DNA of 64,000 bases. Source: Dermanyssus gallinae (Eukaryota; Arthropoda; Arachnida; Mesostigmata; Dermanyssidae). Of the stretch, positions 1 through 13,266 are shown piece by piece. The notes beneath the pieces are model-generated. The model made no database searches, was not told the DNA's origin, and saw only the letters and a list, made by a program, of their open reading frames with translations. Within the stretch, counting starts at the first letter, position 1. Every line of letters begins with the position of its first letter. The stretch spans positions 109,501-173,500 of the forward strand of contig QVRM01005377.1 of the NCBI GenBank assembly GCA_003439945.1, in the 5' to 3' direction. The translations under genes were made by a program, and so were the position numbers.

Positions 1-1926
1 GCGCGTACCGAAACTGGACGTTCTAATATGCCGGAGCTACGCGGCAAAATTGCAGCCGTGTAGTTCTCTCTGCTGCTTTGCTGGTCGGGTAGGGCTGAGA
101 TTGCTGGTTGGGCAGTTGTCATTGTCACCAGAGGTAGCTACGGAGCATATATGAGGGCGCCATCGTCCATCCTCGGCTGCCAACTGGGAAATTAGCGAAC
201 GACTGAGATCGTCTCGGCCTAAACCCACCCAGAAGAGCCATCAGATCTCTCAGCAGCTGGTAACTAACAGCGCGACAACGATATTGTGTTTCTCGATGGA
301 CCAGTATTATCTTATCGAATTTGTAATTTATTTTATTTATGAACACTAAACGAATTGCGACACAACAAGAAAACATGCAGAAACGAAAACCGAGCTTGGA
401 ACAAAACGGGAAAGACTGCGTACCCTGTACACACGTAGAATGAAACTAACGAATATAAGCAAAGCGTTAATAGTACTATAGTTCTATCATTAATAATAAC
501 AAGAAGAAGAAGAATAATAATGATTATGATGATGATAATAATAATAGTAAAAATAAAGAAACTGACTAGAAAAGAGCTCTATGTAGACTGCCAATAATAA
601 TAATAGTAGTATTTTTTATTCTATCTATTCAAGCGGTGATTGATCACGATTATTACTGTTGCTGCTACTACTGTTATGAATGTTAGTATTCTCTGAGCGG
701 TAGTAGGCGTTCTCGTTGCTGTTGTTAGTCTTAGAGTTCATTTGACACAAAGCATATTTATATAGGCCTGATGGGCATTAACTATTGACCGTTGAATGTC
801 ACGTCCTGTTGGCAAAAGTTGACACGGACCGCGCTGGCCAAATTACATGTCGAATGCCGGCAACTACACGTGGCCGAATCATTCAAGTATAATGGGAATA
901 CGTTTTGTTCTAATATGATGATGATGATGACGTTAGTGTAATGACCACCAATGTGCGAAAGGTTATGGGGGTGGTTTTATATATAGATGCGCTATGCATT
1001 TCACCTATGCTGCACCAACGCCAAGGTTTTGCGATCGTCTGCAATATAATCGGCGGCGATCTGCTTGGAGACACAAGAGCCTCTACGACCAAAGGATGAT
1101 GTCGTTGTACTTGCTGTCGATTGCTTGCGCATCGTTAATAAGTGCCAAAAAATGGTCGTAAAATTACAGAAGACGTGTCACATGGTAATTGAAATTATTT
1201 TGGAATATGATGATTGAAGAGGTAACGTAAAAATTAAAACAAACAAAAAAACAACGACATGAACGGTAGAAGCAACAACAGCAACAGCCAAAATGACAAT
1301 AACAACGAATTATCACAATACAAATTACCTCAAATAAATTCATCGACAGTCAGTCTGTTGTGATTTGGTGGGAACGTGCCACTGGCAGTCTCTTCTTGTG
1401 TGTTCGTCAGCTTAACGTGGGAGCAACCATTTTTTTTTGTTGGCAACGGAGTACATTTAGTTTAATGAACTCGTTTCCTGCGAAGAAACACTAAGTGTTA
1501 GCCCATTCTAGCCGTCGGTTGGTTGATTCGCATTCAGTAGGGACACCAGCCATTGTGTACATGTATGTCTTATTATTGTATTGATATTAAAGACTAGCCT
1601 AAGCTCGTGAGTTTTTTTTTGCTGTATGCAAAATCCATTCGAGAATTGTTGATGTGGTTGTCGAATGGGGGTTACGAACTTCAGCAGAACGTTTGTGCCT
1701 GCCTGTATCGCACGGTTGTTTGCGAATTCCTTTATTGGTACGTACACGAAGAGAGTCGTCGGTACTGGTTAGCTATATCAAATTGGCGTTTGCTTGCTTC
1801 GTACGGCGCAAAAATAAACGTATCGTGAAAGCGCTGTTTCTGCTGCACCCACAGTTAAGAATGAAGGAATGAGAAGTATCACAGTCAGGTCAATTTAAAT
1901 GACCACAGTGCCATTATTTTTAACAC
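1..1926. other. Unannotated stretch
   Basis: No gene or element recognised. It contains AAT/GAT-rich low-complexity sequence near 485-610 and 915-930. The short open frames look like chance. Confidence 0.6.
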
Positions 1927-1952
1927 ATATATAAATATATATATATATATAT
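1927..1952 (+). repeat. (TA)n microsatellite
   Basis: Short, slightly interrupted TA array. Confidence 0.9.
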
Positions 1953-2165
1953 GAAACGTTCAGGAAAATGGATCGTGATATTGTCGTTATGATTGGAACT
2001 AATCATAATGAACGCGTCGTGAGAAGAATTGATGTTCCAAATATTGTAGGGACAAAACGAAGTGCTGGAATCAGATGTTTCCATAAAGAGAGTGGCGTGC
2101 GCTAACTCCATGGAAGGCTGATGTTAACAAACTAAACACACATTTGAAAAAAGCCTATTAATACT

Positions 2166-2167
<2 letters not shown>

Positions 2168-2219
<52 letters not shown>

Positions 2220-2222
2220 TAT
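2168..2222 (+). repeat. (TA)n microsatellite
   Basis: About 50 bases of uninterrupted TA ending in AAATATAT. Confidence 0.95.
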
Positions 2223-3224
2223 TTCATTTATTTTCATACGTTGCATGCAGGTGTAATGATAGTAAATAATAAGATAAATTCACAGTGAGGTTCTCGTGTA
2301 GCCGCAGTACAAGGGGCAGATACGTCAATGCCATGTTTGTACAATATACACAATTAAATCCCGATCATCATGCGCCATCATTGCTAAGCATTACCCGTTG
2401 CTTTATTGACCAAATATGGGCACAAATGGTACTTACATGTCCAGACGGTATTTAACATAGCATATCATGACATTTCAATTTGGTATATTCGCTTGTTTAT
2501 CTTATCGGGTGTTGCGAATAACGTGGGGTTCACTTCTGCCATTGCTTTTTATGCGTCAGTTTTTCGAAGGTATTTTCGAAAATTCTCCATAGTGTGAAGT
2601 GAATGGCATCACGTATACAAGACGGGTTTGCGCCGCTGTGTGGTAGCCTAGCACCTGTTTTAAGTAATATGATTTGACTCTATCGACTAACCGCCCTTGC
2701 TAGATAATGGGACGCTATCTATGTATACGCTGGCGTTGGTGCAGACGTACGTGTGAATGACGGCTACGGGAGTTGGCACTGATAGCGCCTGAGGTTTGGT
2801 TGTCAATCGTAGAAACTGCCACCGTGACCGTTGTTTCATAAATAACAGAAAAGCAACTTTCCCAGTTGATGCCATCAATGTGACGCCAAATCATCTGAAG
2901 GAATACAAGCTTTAGAGGATCTCCGTTCAGATCAAACATTACGAAATCGTCATTCAATATGGATTCTCCTTTATTGAGGTGGACATGCTTGTCTAATAAA
3001 TGTCCTTATACAACGGCAATGCAATGAAAATTTCAACTACAACAAGCTGTGTCGCGCCACGCGCCAAAGTATATATTGTTGATTCGATCAGACTTCGCTA
3101 TTTTATTGTTGGTGCCGTCTGGGAACTTCGCAAATGATTAGTGCAAACAGTAAGACAATTAGCAACATTCTTTCTAATACGATTGCACATCCGATGATCC
3201 GCCGTAGTGGTTAAATCAGAACAT

Positions 3225-3568
<344 letters not shown>

Positions 3569-4482
3569 AGCCGCTAACGTGAGCGTATGTGCGTCCGCGG
3601 AAGCGTCCACTGTAGAGTAAGTAGTCTGCTCGGATTCCGAGTTCTGCCCGTCGGGGGGTTCCATCCTCTAATACAGTTGACACTCTATCTATATACATAT
3701 GTATATCGTCTCGGCGTGAAACTTTCCTCTGCTTGGTATGCCCTAGTCAATATGCAACTTTCTTCCAAGATCGGGCTGCACAGTCTGATCCAGTCATGAT
3801 GTCATTCAGCATTTCGCAGCTGTTTCGCTGCACGTCAAAGGTCGGTGACGGTTGGAGAAATCCGAGTAAAGTTCGACTGGCGTCGCTGTAGCCGGCCGCT
3901 GTAGCTAAGAAGGCACAAAGCAAGCAAACCACGTGCTTGCGCAAACCGCTTGCAGGAGCCAAGTAAGTAAATCGCTGTACGCTCCCGGCGGATCTCGAAG
4001 CCGTCATAAGCCGAACAGAACCACCCACCCACCCATAGAGCCGAAGACATGCGCCAGCCAACCAACACAGGGACGCGTGTACAAACGGGGTGGGCATTAG
4101 GACGTCGGCACTACCCCCGCCTGGGTACCGACTTTAAGCGCAAATCTTACGCAATACGTTCGGAGCTGCCTTATGCAGCAGCAGCAGCATTAGCAGATTT
4201 AGCCACAATTTTGTCGTTGTTCGATAACACGATTCATGCCGAGTAGGTGGAAATGCTTCAGCAACAAATTAACTGGACGTACATTTTTGGAAGCTCTTGT
4301 CTGGCTAGCTAGTGTTGGAGATAACAGCAGCAGCAGCCCATGTTGGTTCATTTCAACATTTCAGTGCAAGTGCGTCTGCAAGAAAACAGACGTGTAAACA
4401 AAACTAAAAAATGGTCGTGTTTTTTTTGGTCAAGCGTATGGTTTACACTTGTTGTATGCTGTTACTGTTCCTGCTTCCGACC

Positions 4483-4660
4483 GAGCAAGATGGCTTAGTG
4501 GCAAAGCCTTTGCCTTGCATTCGGGAGGACGACTGGGTTCGAGACCCAGACCGGCCACTCTTAAATTGGTTTGCATGGTTTCCAATTTAGACAAGGTAAA
4601 TGCCGGAGTGGATTAAAAATTTGCTATGGCATGAAAAACCGTACACGGGCATTATTAGCC
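4483..4660 (+). mobile_element. SINE1 copy A (tRNA-derived head)
   Basis: The 5' head contains an A box TGGCTTAGTGG (4,491-4,501) and a B box GGTTCGAGACC (4,536-4,546), the internal Pol III promoter of tRNA-derived SINEs. The body follows: AAATTGGTTTGCATGGTTTC, then GTAAATGCCGGAGTGGATTA. The 3' end is less conserved than in copies B and C, and the terminal hairpin is not visible. Confidence 0.85.
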
Positions 4661-5351
4661 TTACGGAAAAAAAAATCTTATGCTGCTGATGATGACGATG
4701 GTGATTATAACTGCAAGTAAGTTAGCTTTACGCTCCAAAATGCACCCCAGCAAAAACTGCAGAGTTGCTATCAGTCATCATTATAGACCACGGGTAAGCC
4801 TGTTGTCCAGGGTGTCACCGTCTTCAGTAAACGCGCTTGCTTTCTAAAACGCAAAGGCATAACACAGATCGTACGAGTGGTTGGTGAGCATTTTCGTGCG
4901 GTGTTTGCGAGTGTGGGAAAACTTCACAGAGTTCTTTAACGGATATTCCAGTGAACACACACGAATTGCTGGTACAATTAAAACAAATACATATACGTAT
5001 GACCTCGATATTAAATTGTGCTTAGACAATTTGGATTGCACACTGGTGAAGGCAGAAACATAGCCGCCCTTCCTCCTACAATTAAAGTTAATGAAAATGG
5101 CTGGGAATGCCGCGGAAATCGGAGATTACGGGACATCGTGGACTGCTAATGCAATGCAGTTTTATATGTGAGCGAAATCAGATTAGTCTAATTGAATCAG
5201 TGTCATAATGAACGACTTTTAGAAATTGCGCTTGTTCGCTCGTGTTACAGCTAATGCGACTATACGGGCGGTGTTTTATAACAAACATTTATTTACGGCA
5301 CTAAGCAAAGCTAAAATTTGCACAAAAAAAAATACTCAAATCGATTTTGCT

Positions 5352-5356
<5 letters not shown>

Positions 5357-5396
<40 letters not shown>
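5357..5396 (+). repeat. (TA)n microsatellite
   Basis: Forty bases of TA. A second, shorter pair of TA runs lies at 5,559-5,600. Confidence 0.95.
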
Positions 5397-5398
<2 letters not shown>

Positions 5399-5741
5399 TA
5401 CTATTGGGTCAAACTGACTCGATGGAAAATCCGCGAAATATACGTGGCCATTTGCAGGATCAACAATATTAGGCAAAGCTGCCGTGATCTTACAGACTTC
5501 TAACGAAGGTAAATAAATCAGAAAAGGCGCCCGAGATAAAAGTTCACTAGACGATGCCTATATATATATATATATATGTGTTTTGTATATATATATATAA
5601 AACTGCGCCTCTTTATTGTCTTATACATTTTCAGATTTTATACACTAACACCATAGTTAAGTAATTATGAATCTATGGATTTTGTATTTGTATGTGTATG
5701 TGTACATGTTTACATAGATATGGCTTAATAAGAGGCAAGTT

Positions 5742-6930
5742 TCATGAAATAACGCGTTTTCGCTTCGTTTTTGTGAATTGACTAAGTGTCCTAATGTCAC
5801 GAGGTAACTTGCTCCACATGGTAGCACCTAAATTAGAGAGTGCAAACCTCGATTGTGCACTTGTGGCCGAGAAAACAATACGCAAGTGAGATGTCGAGCC
5901 TTGGGTGTTTTGCGTTCTTGCAGGTTGTATATGGTCAACCAGGTTGGGATGGTGGCCAAGGAAAATACGCTTTATTTCAACAACTACGCTAAATTTAATT
6001 AGGTATGATAACGGAAGCACCGAGAGTCGTTTATATTGTTATGTTGTTACTGACACGCGCTGTGGGAGACCTAAGACAAGGCAAAGCGCCCTTTTCTGAA
6101 GCAGATGAAGCGGAGTTATATGATACGCATAAGTAAGACCGTACCCCTTCAGACCATATGTCAGGCGGCTCTGTACATTCGCGCGGTGCCCCTCTCAATA
6201 TCCTCACGAATCATTGCCCCAACTTGTTGAGGGTTCTCCAACTCGCTCACGAATAGAGCCGTTGTGTTGTCAGCAAATAAAGTTAGTTTGCGCAACTACA
6301 GTAGCGGGCCACTGATGCCTCCTCGAGCCACTCCGATTGATATATTTTCTATATGAGAAAAGGATTGTCCAATTCGAACAAGTTAGCGTCATTCGGAAAT
6401 GAATGAGCGCACCCATCTCATAAAATTTGTATTAGCCCGATAAGTCAAGTTGTTTTTTGAAAATAATATATAGATCTACGATATCAAACTAATTTCTAAG
6501 GCCAATAAATACCACTGCTACAGCTTTCATCATTTGGATCTGTTTCCGTATCTCTTCAACAAAATTCATCACAGGCACAACCATCGACATCTTGGGTCGA
6601 AACCCGAACTGCCTACCATGTAGAATGGTATGTCCCTTGATAAAATCTCTAAATTTCTGTTCGATAATGCATTTTTCAAAGATCTTGTATATTGGCGCGG
6701 GAATGCTCGCGGGACAGGTCTGTAGTTGTTTCGACACAGGCGAGCCCCACCTTTGAACAATGGAGCCAAACGGTATAGCTTAAGGACATTGAGGCATACA
6801 CTCGTTCTGATGGAGATGGATTGAAATGTTCAATTAGAAATGTTCTGTATCATCCGTACACAGTCCCCAGGTCCATATGATCCCCAATAGTCGATCAAAG
6901 TTGTTAGAGACACTCTTGTGCACCTATTCC
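5742..6930 (-). pseudogene. Degenerate LINE reverse transcriptase
   Basis: Minus strand. From 6,930 downward it reads RLAPLFKGGARLCRNNYRPV, then in another frame IYKIFEKCIIEQKFRDFIKG, ILHGRQFGFRPKMSMVVPVM and KAVAVVFIGLRN, the motif A area with a stop. A poorly readable RT core follows, with the Y-A-D-D region lost. Next come LKGYGLTYAYHITPLHLLQK, VLGLPQRVSVTT and the C-terminal 92-codon stretch HPNLVDHIQPARTQNTQGST, SRFALSNLGATMWSKLPRDI, a block that ends many CR1/L2/RTE-type ORF2 proteins. Motif B and C residues could not be identified. The element belongs to a different family from the other reverse transcriptases in the window. Confidence 0.75.
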
Positions 6931-7596
6931 TCGCTAGAAGTTGTAGAAAGCAACAGTATCCTAACGTCCCCGATCTTTGGGTGCTGCGGGTGCAGACATG
7001 ACGAGCATTGTTTATGCTGCATCTGAGCGATTCTTTTCAAAGGTTCCATGCCAACGTCAGTAAAGAATTAACATCAACATCCTGTTGTCGCAACATCTTC
7101 AACAAACTATCAACAATATCAAAATGTGATCCCAAAAGAAAATTGAATACTTTCGTAGCAGTTGTGCTCTGTTTTCACGGCGCTTGCTGACGTACACAAT
7201 GCAATGGTGCAAATTCGAAATAAAAAATAATGCTCATCGGTATTCTACATACTACTAGCAACAAAGTGTGGTTACTTTCAAACGAACCTCTCATACATCG
7301 GATAAATGCCGTGTCATTTGTAAACATGGTCATATACTATTAGAACGCTGTCGACTCAAAGCTTAAGGAGCTCACTAATGCCGTGCGCTAGCTACACCTG
7401 TCGTCTGTCACCAGTAGTTATTGGCCAATGCCTAGGTGTAGCTGCTAGACGACCCAAATACTTTTCCACACGAACGACCTGAACGAAGTAACTTCTTCAT
7501 AACGGTGGGATTTAGCTTCGCGAATGCCACAAATGCACCAAGCTTTGCTCACAGAGCCGAATTGTTCTAATTTTTGCTTGATATTGAACAGCCGTC

Positions 7597-7599
<3 letters not shown>

Positions 7600-7646
<47 letters not shown>
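7600..7646 (+). repeat. (TA)n microsatellite
   Basis: Pure TA array, directly 5' of the solo inverted-repeat element end. Confidence 0.95.
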
Positions 7647-7648
<2 letters not shown>

Positions 7649-7649
<1 letters not shown>

Positions 7650-7710
7650 GAAATATTTTTCGCCACGTTGTACTGGAACCCAAAGCTTGTTGGACGATTT
7701 CTAGAAACCT
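7649..7710 (+). repeat. Solo end related to the 12.85-kb inverted-repeat element
   Basis: ATATTTTTCGCCACGTTGTA and the following CTTGTTGGACGATTTCT match, with scattered differences, the right end of the 12.85-13.27 kb element. A (TA)n array sits on the inner side at 7,600-7,646. No matching left end was found upstream. Confidence 0.5.
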
Positions 7711-8267
7711 TCGAAGAAGTCGACAAACTAAAAGGCGGGCTTGCTTCCGAATAAGGTGTCCGTTGGTAAAGCGGGGTTCGCTTCGATCTTACGTCCTGTT
7801 TGCTGTTGAGCGCGTCGGATAATCGAATTGAAATGTAAGCGTCTCGGCGGTCGCCCAAATCCACTATAAACGGCTACTGACAACCACCCGTTGTATAGGC
7901 GAAGTCCGACGGCCATCCAATGACTGTGGTTATCATTATTGTTTCCATCACGGTTAACACCATCACTTCTCCCTCCTACATGAAGGTGATTCAGTCATTT
8001 GTCAAAAACCGAAGCCGCTGCGAGCCGACTACGCTATGTGGCCGGAAGACGACGGAAGCGGTGCTGTGTGGGTTCGGGCGGAGCTCGTTTTCTCTGGCGC
8101 CCTCCGCTGGAGCGATAATGTTTGCTATGGTCTACGGAAACTGCCGCAATTTTTCTTGCGTCGCGGTTCAACCATGACATGGTCGGTCTGGACTGAACGA
8201 CTTTCCTCATCTCGATACTTTGCGTAATAAAAACCAAAAATTGTTCACCCAGCTTGTGTGTAATACG

Positions 8268-8291
8268 CAATCGCCCAAATGAGTTTTAAAA

Positions 8292-8336
<45 letters not shown>

Positions 8337-8354
8337 CTCATTTGGACGATTGCA
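8268..8354. repeat. Inverted repeat with a (TA)n core
   Basis: GCAATCGCCCAAATGAGTT on the left and AACTCATTTGGACGATTGC on the right are reverse complements with one mismatch. They flank a (TA)n core at 8,297-8,333. The whole can fold into a long hairpin. Confidence 0.8.
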
Positions 8355-8967
8355 TGTACGCTTGCGAAAGACAACGAAAATGATTAGATGCACATCCCTC
8401 CTGTGTTGAAGAAACAGGGCAGCAAACTGTGCTTGTGGCAAATCATATGTCGACTTGTTTCAGAAAGACGATTTCCATTATTGGCCTGCGAGATTATTAA
8501 TTAAACGGTAAATTGTACGTGTGATTTTTCGAGCGCCGAAGAAGGCTTGTGACCTGATATCCACTCCCCTCTGGCGCCATCCCTTGATGGAACCAGGCAG
8601 TCAGCAAAACTCTGTCGTTGAAAAAATTGTGTTGAGTGGTCAAAACGTGCCGAGAGACATCACTAGTCAGCTATGCACTGCAGCCAACAAAACCAGTCTT
8701 AAAAAAGCATTATTTCGGGCGCGGCATAAGTCTGCTTAGTCTCTCAAACTGCTACTAAGGCGTAGTGATGTTGCTGGAGTATTCGGACCCGGCCTTGTTA
8801 CGCAAGTGTCGCCCTAACAAACGACATGGCAATTTCCGCACAAGTTGAGTCGAAGCGCTGTGTGTACCTTGATTTGCACATACAGTTGAACATGTATAAT
8901 GTGAACCTAAATGATAGCCGGCGTCAAAGGTCCATGTGCTAAATAACTTTTAAGACGTTTTTGAATT

Positions 8968-8971
<4 letters not shown>

Positions 8972-9030
<59 letters not shown>
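8972..9030 (+). repeat. (TA)n-(GA)n compound microsatellite
   Basis: TA array (8,972-9,005) followed by (GA)n to 9,030. The same order recurs at 18.34, 31.2 and 36.5 kb. Confidence 0.95.
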
Positions 9031-9068
9031 TGTATAATATAGGCGTTCTGAATAGTACATTCAGTCAC

Positions 9069-9072
<4 letters not shown>

Positions 9073-9129
<57 letters not shown>
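9073..9129 (+). repeat. (TA)n microsatellite
   Basis: Pure TA array, 43 bases after the preceding compound array. Confidence 0.95.
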
Positions 9130-9131
<2 letters not shown>

Positions 9132-10159
9132 GGTGTCCGTACAATCAGCTGGGATCTTTCAAAGGCGCTAGTTCTGCTCTCCTTGATATCTGCGCCCTCC
9201 TTAAGCAGAACAGGGTAGAGTCGCCAAACACAGGACGGAGTGTTCAACTCAACGGCGAGACTCTGTGCGAAACGCTGCCTAGCTCTTTGTGCAACTTACG
9301 GTCGACAAACCTTGTAAGAACACCGTTTGTGCAACTTGTACAACAGTTTTATAGGACGAGTTCAGTACGTGATCTGCCAAGCCGTGAAAGCACACGGAGC
9401 GTTCAGCTGAAAATGTCACCGCAGCGGCGGCCGAAAATGTGGAACAACCCGGACACATCGGTCCGGCGACGTGCCCACCAACGGGGTCTTTCGAGCACCA
9501 GAACCTGCTGTATTTTAAGGTTGGATCTAGTGATGTATCGATATACAATTCATCTGACGCAAAAGTTCAAGTCGACGCACCATGCAAGTGCGGATAGACT
9601 CGACCAATTGGGCTTCCGGGAGTAGCGGGATGCCGATTCTGTGAAGAAAATTGCCTTTCCTGACGGTTATTTTTTCATTTGAGTAAAAGTGTTAGTAAAC
9701 AAACTGTCGCATCTGAGTCACAACCGTGAACTTTCATTGTGGAGAGGTAGACGACGTCCGGCAACTGGTAGTGGCGCTTTTCTACCTCAATATTGTTCCA
9801 AGGCTAATGTGTAGTGTGGTCTTGACACCTCATTCGGGCAAACATTGATTCGCTTGAAATGTGTTTCATAGTCTACATGACGCGAGTATTTTGCTTGCCA
9901 GTGCGGGTAAACAGCGGCTTTGTGTACCTCATGTCAGGCTGCACACCGGTTATTCCGATAATTGAAGGTCGAAGACGCCGCATACAGCACCATTTGAAAG
10001 CTTTATCTCAGAATGAGAAAATAAAGTTGAAAAGTCTGACGAGAGGTTAGAGACCTAGGTATATTCAGTGCCTGCCACCTCTGGTCTAGGCTTGGATGTA
10101 GCAATCGCCGCGTCCATAGACCAGATGCATAATTTATGGCTATCATCACCTCCTCTGTT

Positions 10160-10375
10160 TGAAAACGAACTTCCACCAGGAGTTCATAGAGTGCATCTGT
10201 TGACTGTGCGACTTTCAAGCGTGCACGAAATATCATGTGCCTGTTTGTCTGGCCTTGATCCCTGCACTGCCTCTCTCGAATGACATGCCGTGATGATGAT
10301 AGCAGCTGACAACAGTATGAGTAGCAATGTTATATGCATACTCAATATGAGTGTCACGATGATAGCGCACTTCAT
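10160..10375 (-). repeat. Three-copy dispersed repeat, copy 1
   Basis: On the minus strand the core is GAGTATGCATATAACATTGC, CTGTTGTCAGCTGCT and GGCATGTCATTCGAG. It extends downstream through CATGATATTTCGTGCACGC. Related to 31,900-32,135 (+) and 37,990-38,135 (-). It translates to a hydrophobic stretch (LLILLSAA) but has no recognised protein homology. Confidence 0.6.
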
Positions 10376-10814
10376 TAGAAAAGGTAGTATATCTGTGCTA
10401 AAATAAAAATAATTTAAAAAATATCTTAAGAACTCAGGACCGAAACTGAATATTTGGGCAAGAAATTGTGGCGCCATATTCTGGCGACAAATGCGAAACG
10501 TGTATTTTTGTGTCCTTAAAGGGCAGTTTAATTAAGGTAAGCAGGTGTATTGTTTTACATTGTTATGCTTTGCAAAATGGAACAACATGCTGCAATCCAA
10601 ATTTGCTACAAAGGCGGTAAAACAGCGACTGAAACGTGCAAAATGCTACAAAGGGCGTGGAATATGTCTTGATCGAAGCAAAGTGTTCGAATTATTTTTG
10701 CGTTTTCTGAGCAGTTGTGAGGTCGTCTCCTTATAGCGGTAGATCAGTGATTAGTGTATGCATACCTCACAGCACCATGCACGACGATTAGCTCTTAAGA
10801 AAAATGCTGGAAGG

Positions 10815-10879
10815 GGCAGAAATGTCTTCTTTTAATGTGAGAGTAAAATGACCAAAAATAGTTGTATCAAGCTTTTTAT

Positions 10880-10885
<6 letters not shown>
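10815..10885 (+). repeat. Internal-sequence relative of the 12.85-kb element
   Basis: GTTGTATCAAGCTTTTTATT and the preceding 50 bases match 12,915-12,985 (GCTGTATCAAGCTTTATATC) by eye. It runs directly into a (TA)n array at 10,884. Confidence 0.5.

Positions 10886-10938
<53 letters not shown>
10884..10938 (+). repeat. (TA)n microsatellite
   Basis: Pure TA array next to the sequence related to the interior of the 12.85-kb element. Confidence 0.95.
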
Positions 10939-10940
<2 letters not shown>

Positions 10941-11173
10941 TTATGACCTGACGGCCGAGAATTATATAGAAAAAAAATTAACTTGGTTTTCGTGGGCTTC
11001 GGTTGAACTGAGGCGAATGCTGAATAAAACCGTTGAGACCACAGGCCGCACCCAAAGATAAATATCTTATTTCGGGAAGAAAGGTCCACTAGAAAGAAAA
11101 ACATAGTAAAACTCCCGTCAGACGTAAGTGCTCTCGATCTGTTCATTTTATCCTTAGGCATGCACGCGTATAT

Positions 11174-11178
11174 GTATG

Positions 11179-11206
<28 letters not shown>
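11174..11206 (+). repeat. (TA)n microsatellite
   Basis: TA array; a shorter one lies at 11,265-11,281. Confidence 0.9.
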
Positions 11207-11209
<3 letters not shown>

Positions 11210-11804
11210 GTGATGATTTATTAATCATTTACAATTCGTTTGCACACTCGGCAGTGCTCGCCTAAATATATATATATATAATCTACTTTTCTGTCTTGGC
11301 GTGTTTGCTAACAGTTTCAGGAGCCACCCAAGCTTTGTGATATATAATTGATGAAAACATATAGCCGCGGGCAGCACTGTAAAGCGGCCAGGGTACAGTT
11401 CTGACACGCTAAAAGTTCACTCAGTTCATCTGTTGTTTGCCCGATCGGACACCGTTGACTAACTCGGAGGTTCTGTAAAGCAAGTCACGCGCCATTTGCC
11501 TACGCCAGGATTAGGACTAAAATAGCATTTACTGTAACTTTACTCACCTTGTGATAGCCTGGTCACATGGAAAATAATAAAGTGGCCAATGGGCCTAACA
11601 GCAATCAAATAACCGACCTGACGTTTGATCGGTGATCCGCTACGTACGTAATGTAGTAGTATTTATGCAACTAACAATTATTGATAAAATCATATAAAAT
11701 GTTTCCCCCTCCTAGAGGACGAGAAGCGCGACTCCGAGTGTATATATATATCAAATTGCTGTCAAATTATGCGGAGAAGCGCTGTTTTTCCTTAAGTAAA
11801 TAAA

Positions 11805-12245
11805 ACAAAATTGTGTTTTCAGAGTACAGTTGTGAGGTTCGAACGTGCCGCGTCGATTCAAGCACGTATTTAGCTGTTGGCTATCCCATGGCGCCAATTA
11901 TTGAAGCGGCATTGCCTCTACACACCGCGAGAGACAGAAGCTGTCTCAGATATTCGCCCTCCCGCTGGTCCCCCATTGTTGCTACCATTCTTCTGGCCAG
12001 ATCGCGAATGAATTTCCACTGCTCATGGGTCCTAATGTTTCCATAGCCACCGATACAACGTGAGGACTGTTTTCAAGGTCTGCGTATTTGCCTCTCTTTT
12101 CCTGTTCGGCGTGCTCTGCTACCCATCCTGTGCTAACAGAGCTATGGCTGAGATACGATGGAGCTACTGTGCGGGACATTGTAGCATCCCAGGCCAAGCA
12201 CTTGCCGTGAGACCATAATGGTATGGTCACGCCGTCAGGTCAAAA
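11805..12245 (-). pseudogene. RLE-LINE 3' end (VAEHAE subtype), degenerate
   Basis: Minus-strand fragment with the same domain as 38.17-38.56 kb. Visible motifs are [38 protein letters not shown] and [11 protein letters not shown]. The R-P-D-G start lies at about 12,235-12,240, so the copy is truncated just upstream of the nuclease motif. After the ETLGP block the frame is lost, but a decayed C-terminal part can still be followed in another frame to about 11,880. The K-R-G-K-Y block is intact here, whereas the 38-kb copy has a stop at that point. Confidence 0.7.
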
Positions 12246-12820
12246 AATGTGTAAAAAAATTGTCATTGCTGACATGTAGATTCGGCTGCCTTACGTAATA
12301 GTAATATGGCTTGTAGTAGTAGTTTTTGTTATTGTTATTGTTGTTGCTCTTGTCGTTGTTATTGTGTTTAGCCAAAGATATCCTACTAATAGCCGTAGCC
12401 TGACTGGTAGTCAAAACTGAATACGAGTAACCAAGCTACGCTCAGTAACATAGCCGCCTCTCTGCTAATTAGAGTTCACGCTTATTGGTTGGTACCTTGC
12501 TCAGCTCGTATAATAGCATCATCAGTGTTTATCACCAGTTAGGTATTATCCGGCCGCCAGCATAGGTGCTGCGCATCCGATCGCGGATCGGGGCAAATAC
12601 CTATGAGAGGGAGCTAAGGCGGGCAAGAGCTTGGCTGAAGTAAGAGAGAGGATGCGCAGAGTACGCACCACGTTCGATTTCAAGGATCAAGGGGGTCGTA
12701 TAAACTATCGTTCGGCCCCATCTCTCGTGCAACTACTCACCAATATGTGCGATTATCTAGCCCTTTGCTCTCTTTCGCACATATTTTCCCTTTCTTTTTC
12801 TTCCATGCTGTTCTTGTATG

Positions 12821-12822
<2 letters not shown>

Positions 12823-12851
<29 letters not shown>
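12823..12851 (+). repeat. (TA)n microsatellite
   Basis: TA array ending exactly at the left terminus of the 12.85-kb inverted-repeat element. Confidence 0.95.
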
Positions 12852-12855
<4 letters not shown>

Positions 12856-13266
12856 CGCCCAACAAACATTGAAGTCTAGTAGTATAACTCATTCTTTCCA
12901 ATAGGACGAGGGCAGTGGAAATGTGTTCTTTTGGAGTGATAGCGAATATTCCAAAAATGGCTGTATCAAGCTTTATATCCTGACATATCTTCATTACATC
13001 CGCGATGGCGAGGGTCCCAGTCATCATATCGACAAAACCAATCATACCTATGTGTTTGCATCTGTTGAACTGCATTCAACGTCAGCTCAAAGCAAGTGTT
13101 GTAGTGGAGATAATTCCTAAGAAATTACACGCTTTGCAATTATTATATTTTGGCTTTCACGCTCATTTACTAATCAATTTAGACGACATTTCCGTCCTCT
13201 CATGCCGTTGAAAAAAAAATATTTTTCACCGAGTTGTACTAGACGTCAAACTTTGTTGGGCGAATT
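12852..13266. mobile_element. Non-autonomous element with ~40-bp terminal inverted repeats
   Basis: The left end, AATTCGCCCAACAAACATTG (12,852-12,871 and on to about 12,890), pairs with the reverse complement of the right end at 13,230-13,266, AATTCGCCCAACAAAGTTTG. The match continues, with small gaps, through GTCTAGTA and AACTC. The element is about 415 bp. The left flank is a (TA)n array. The interior (12,915-12,990) is related to 10,815-10,885. A third end-like sequence lies at 7,649-7,710. No transposase reading frame was recognised inside. Confidence 0.65.

Noticed and set aside
4483..4560. SINE1 heads as genuine tRNA genes
   Set aside because: Six copies carry the same non-tRNA body and no complete cloverleaf was seen. 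They are SINE promoters.
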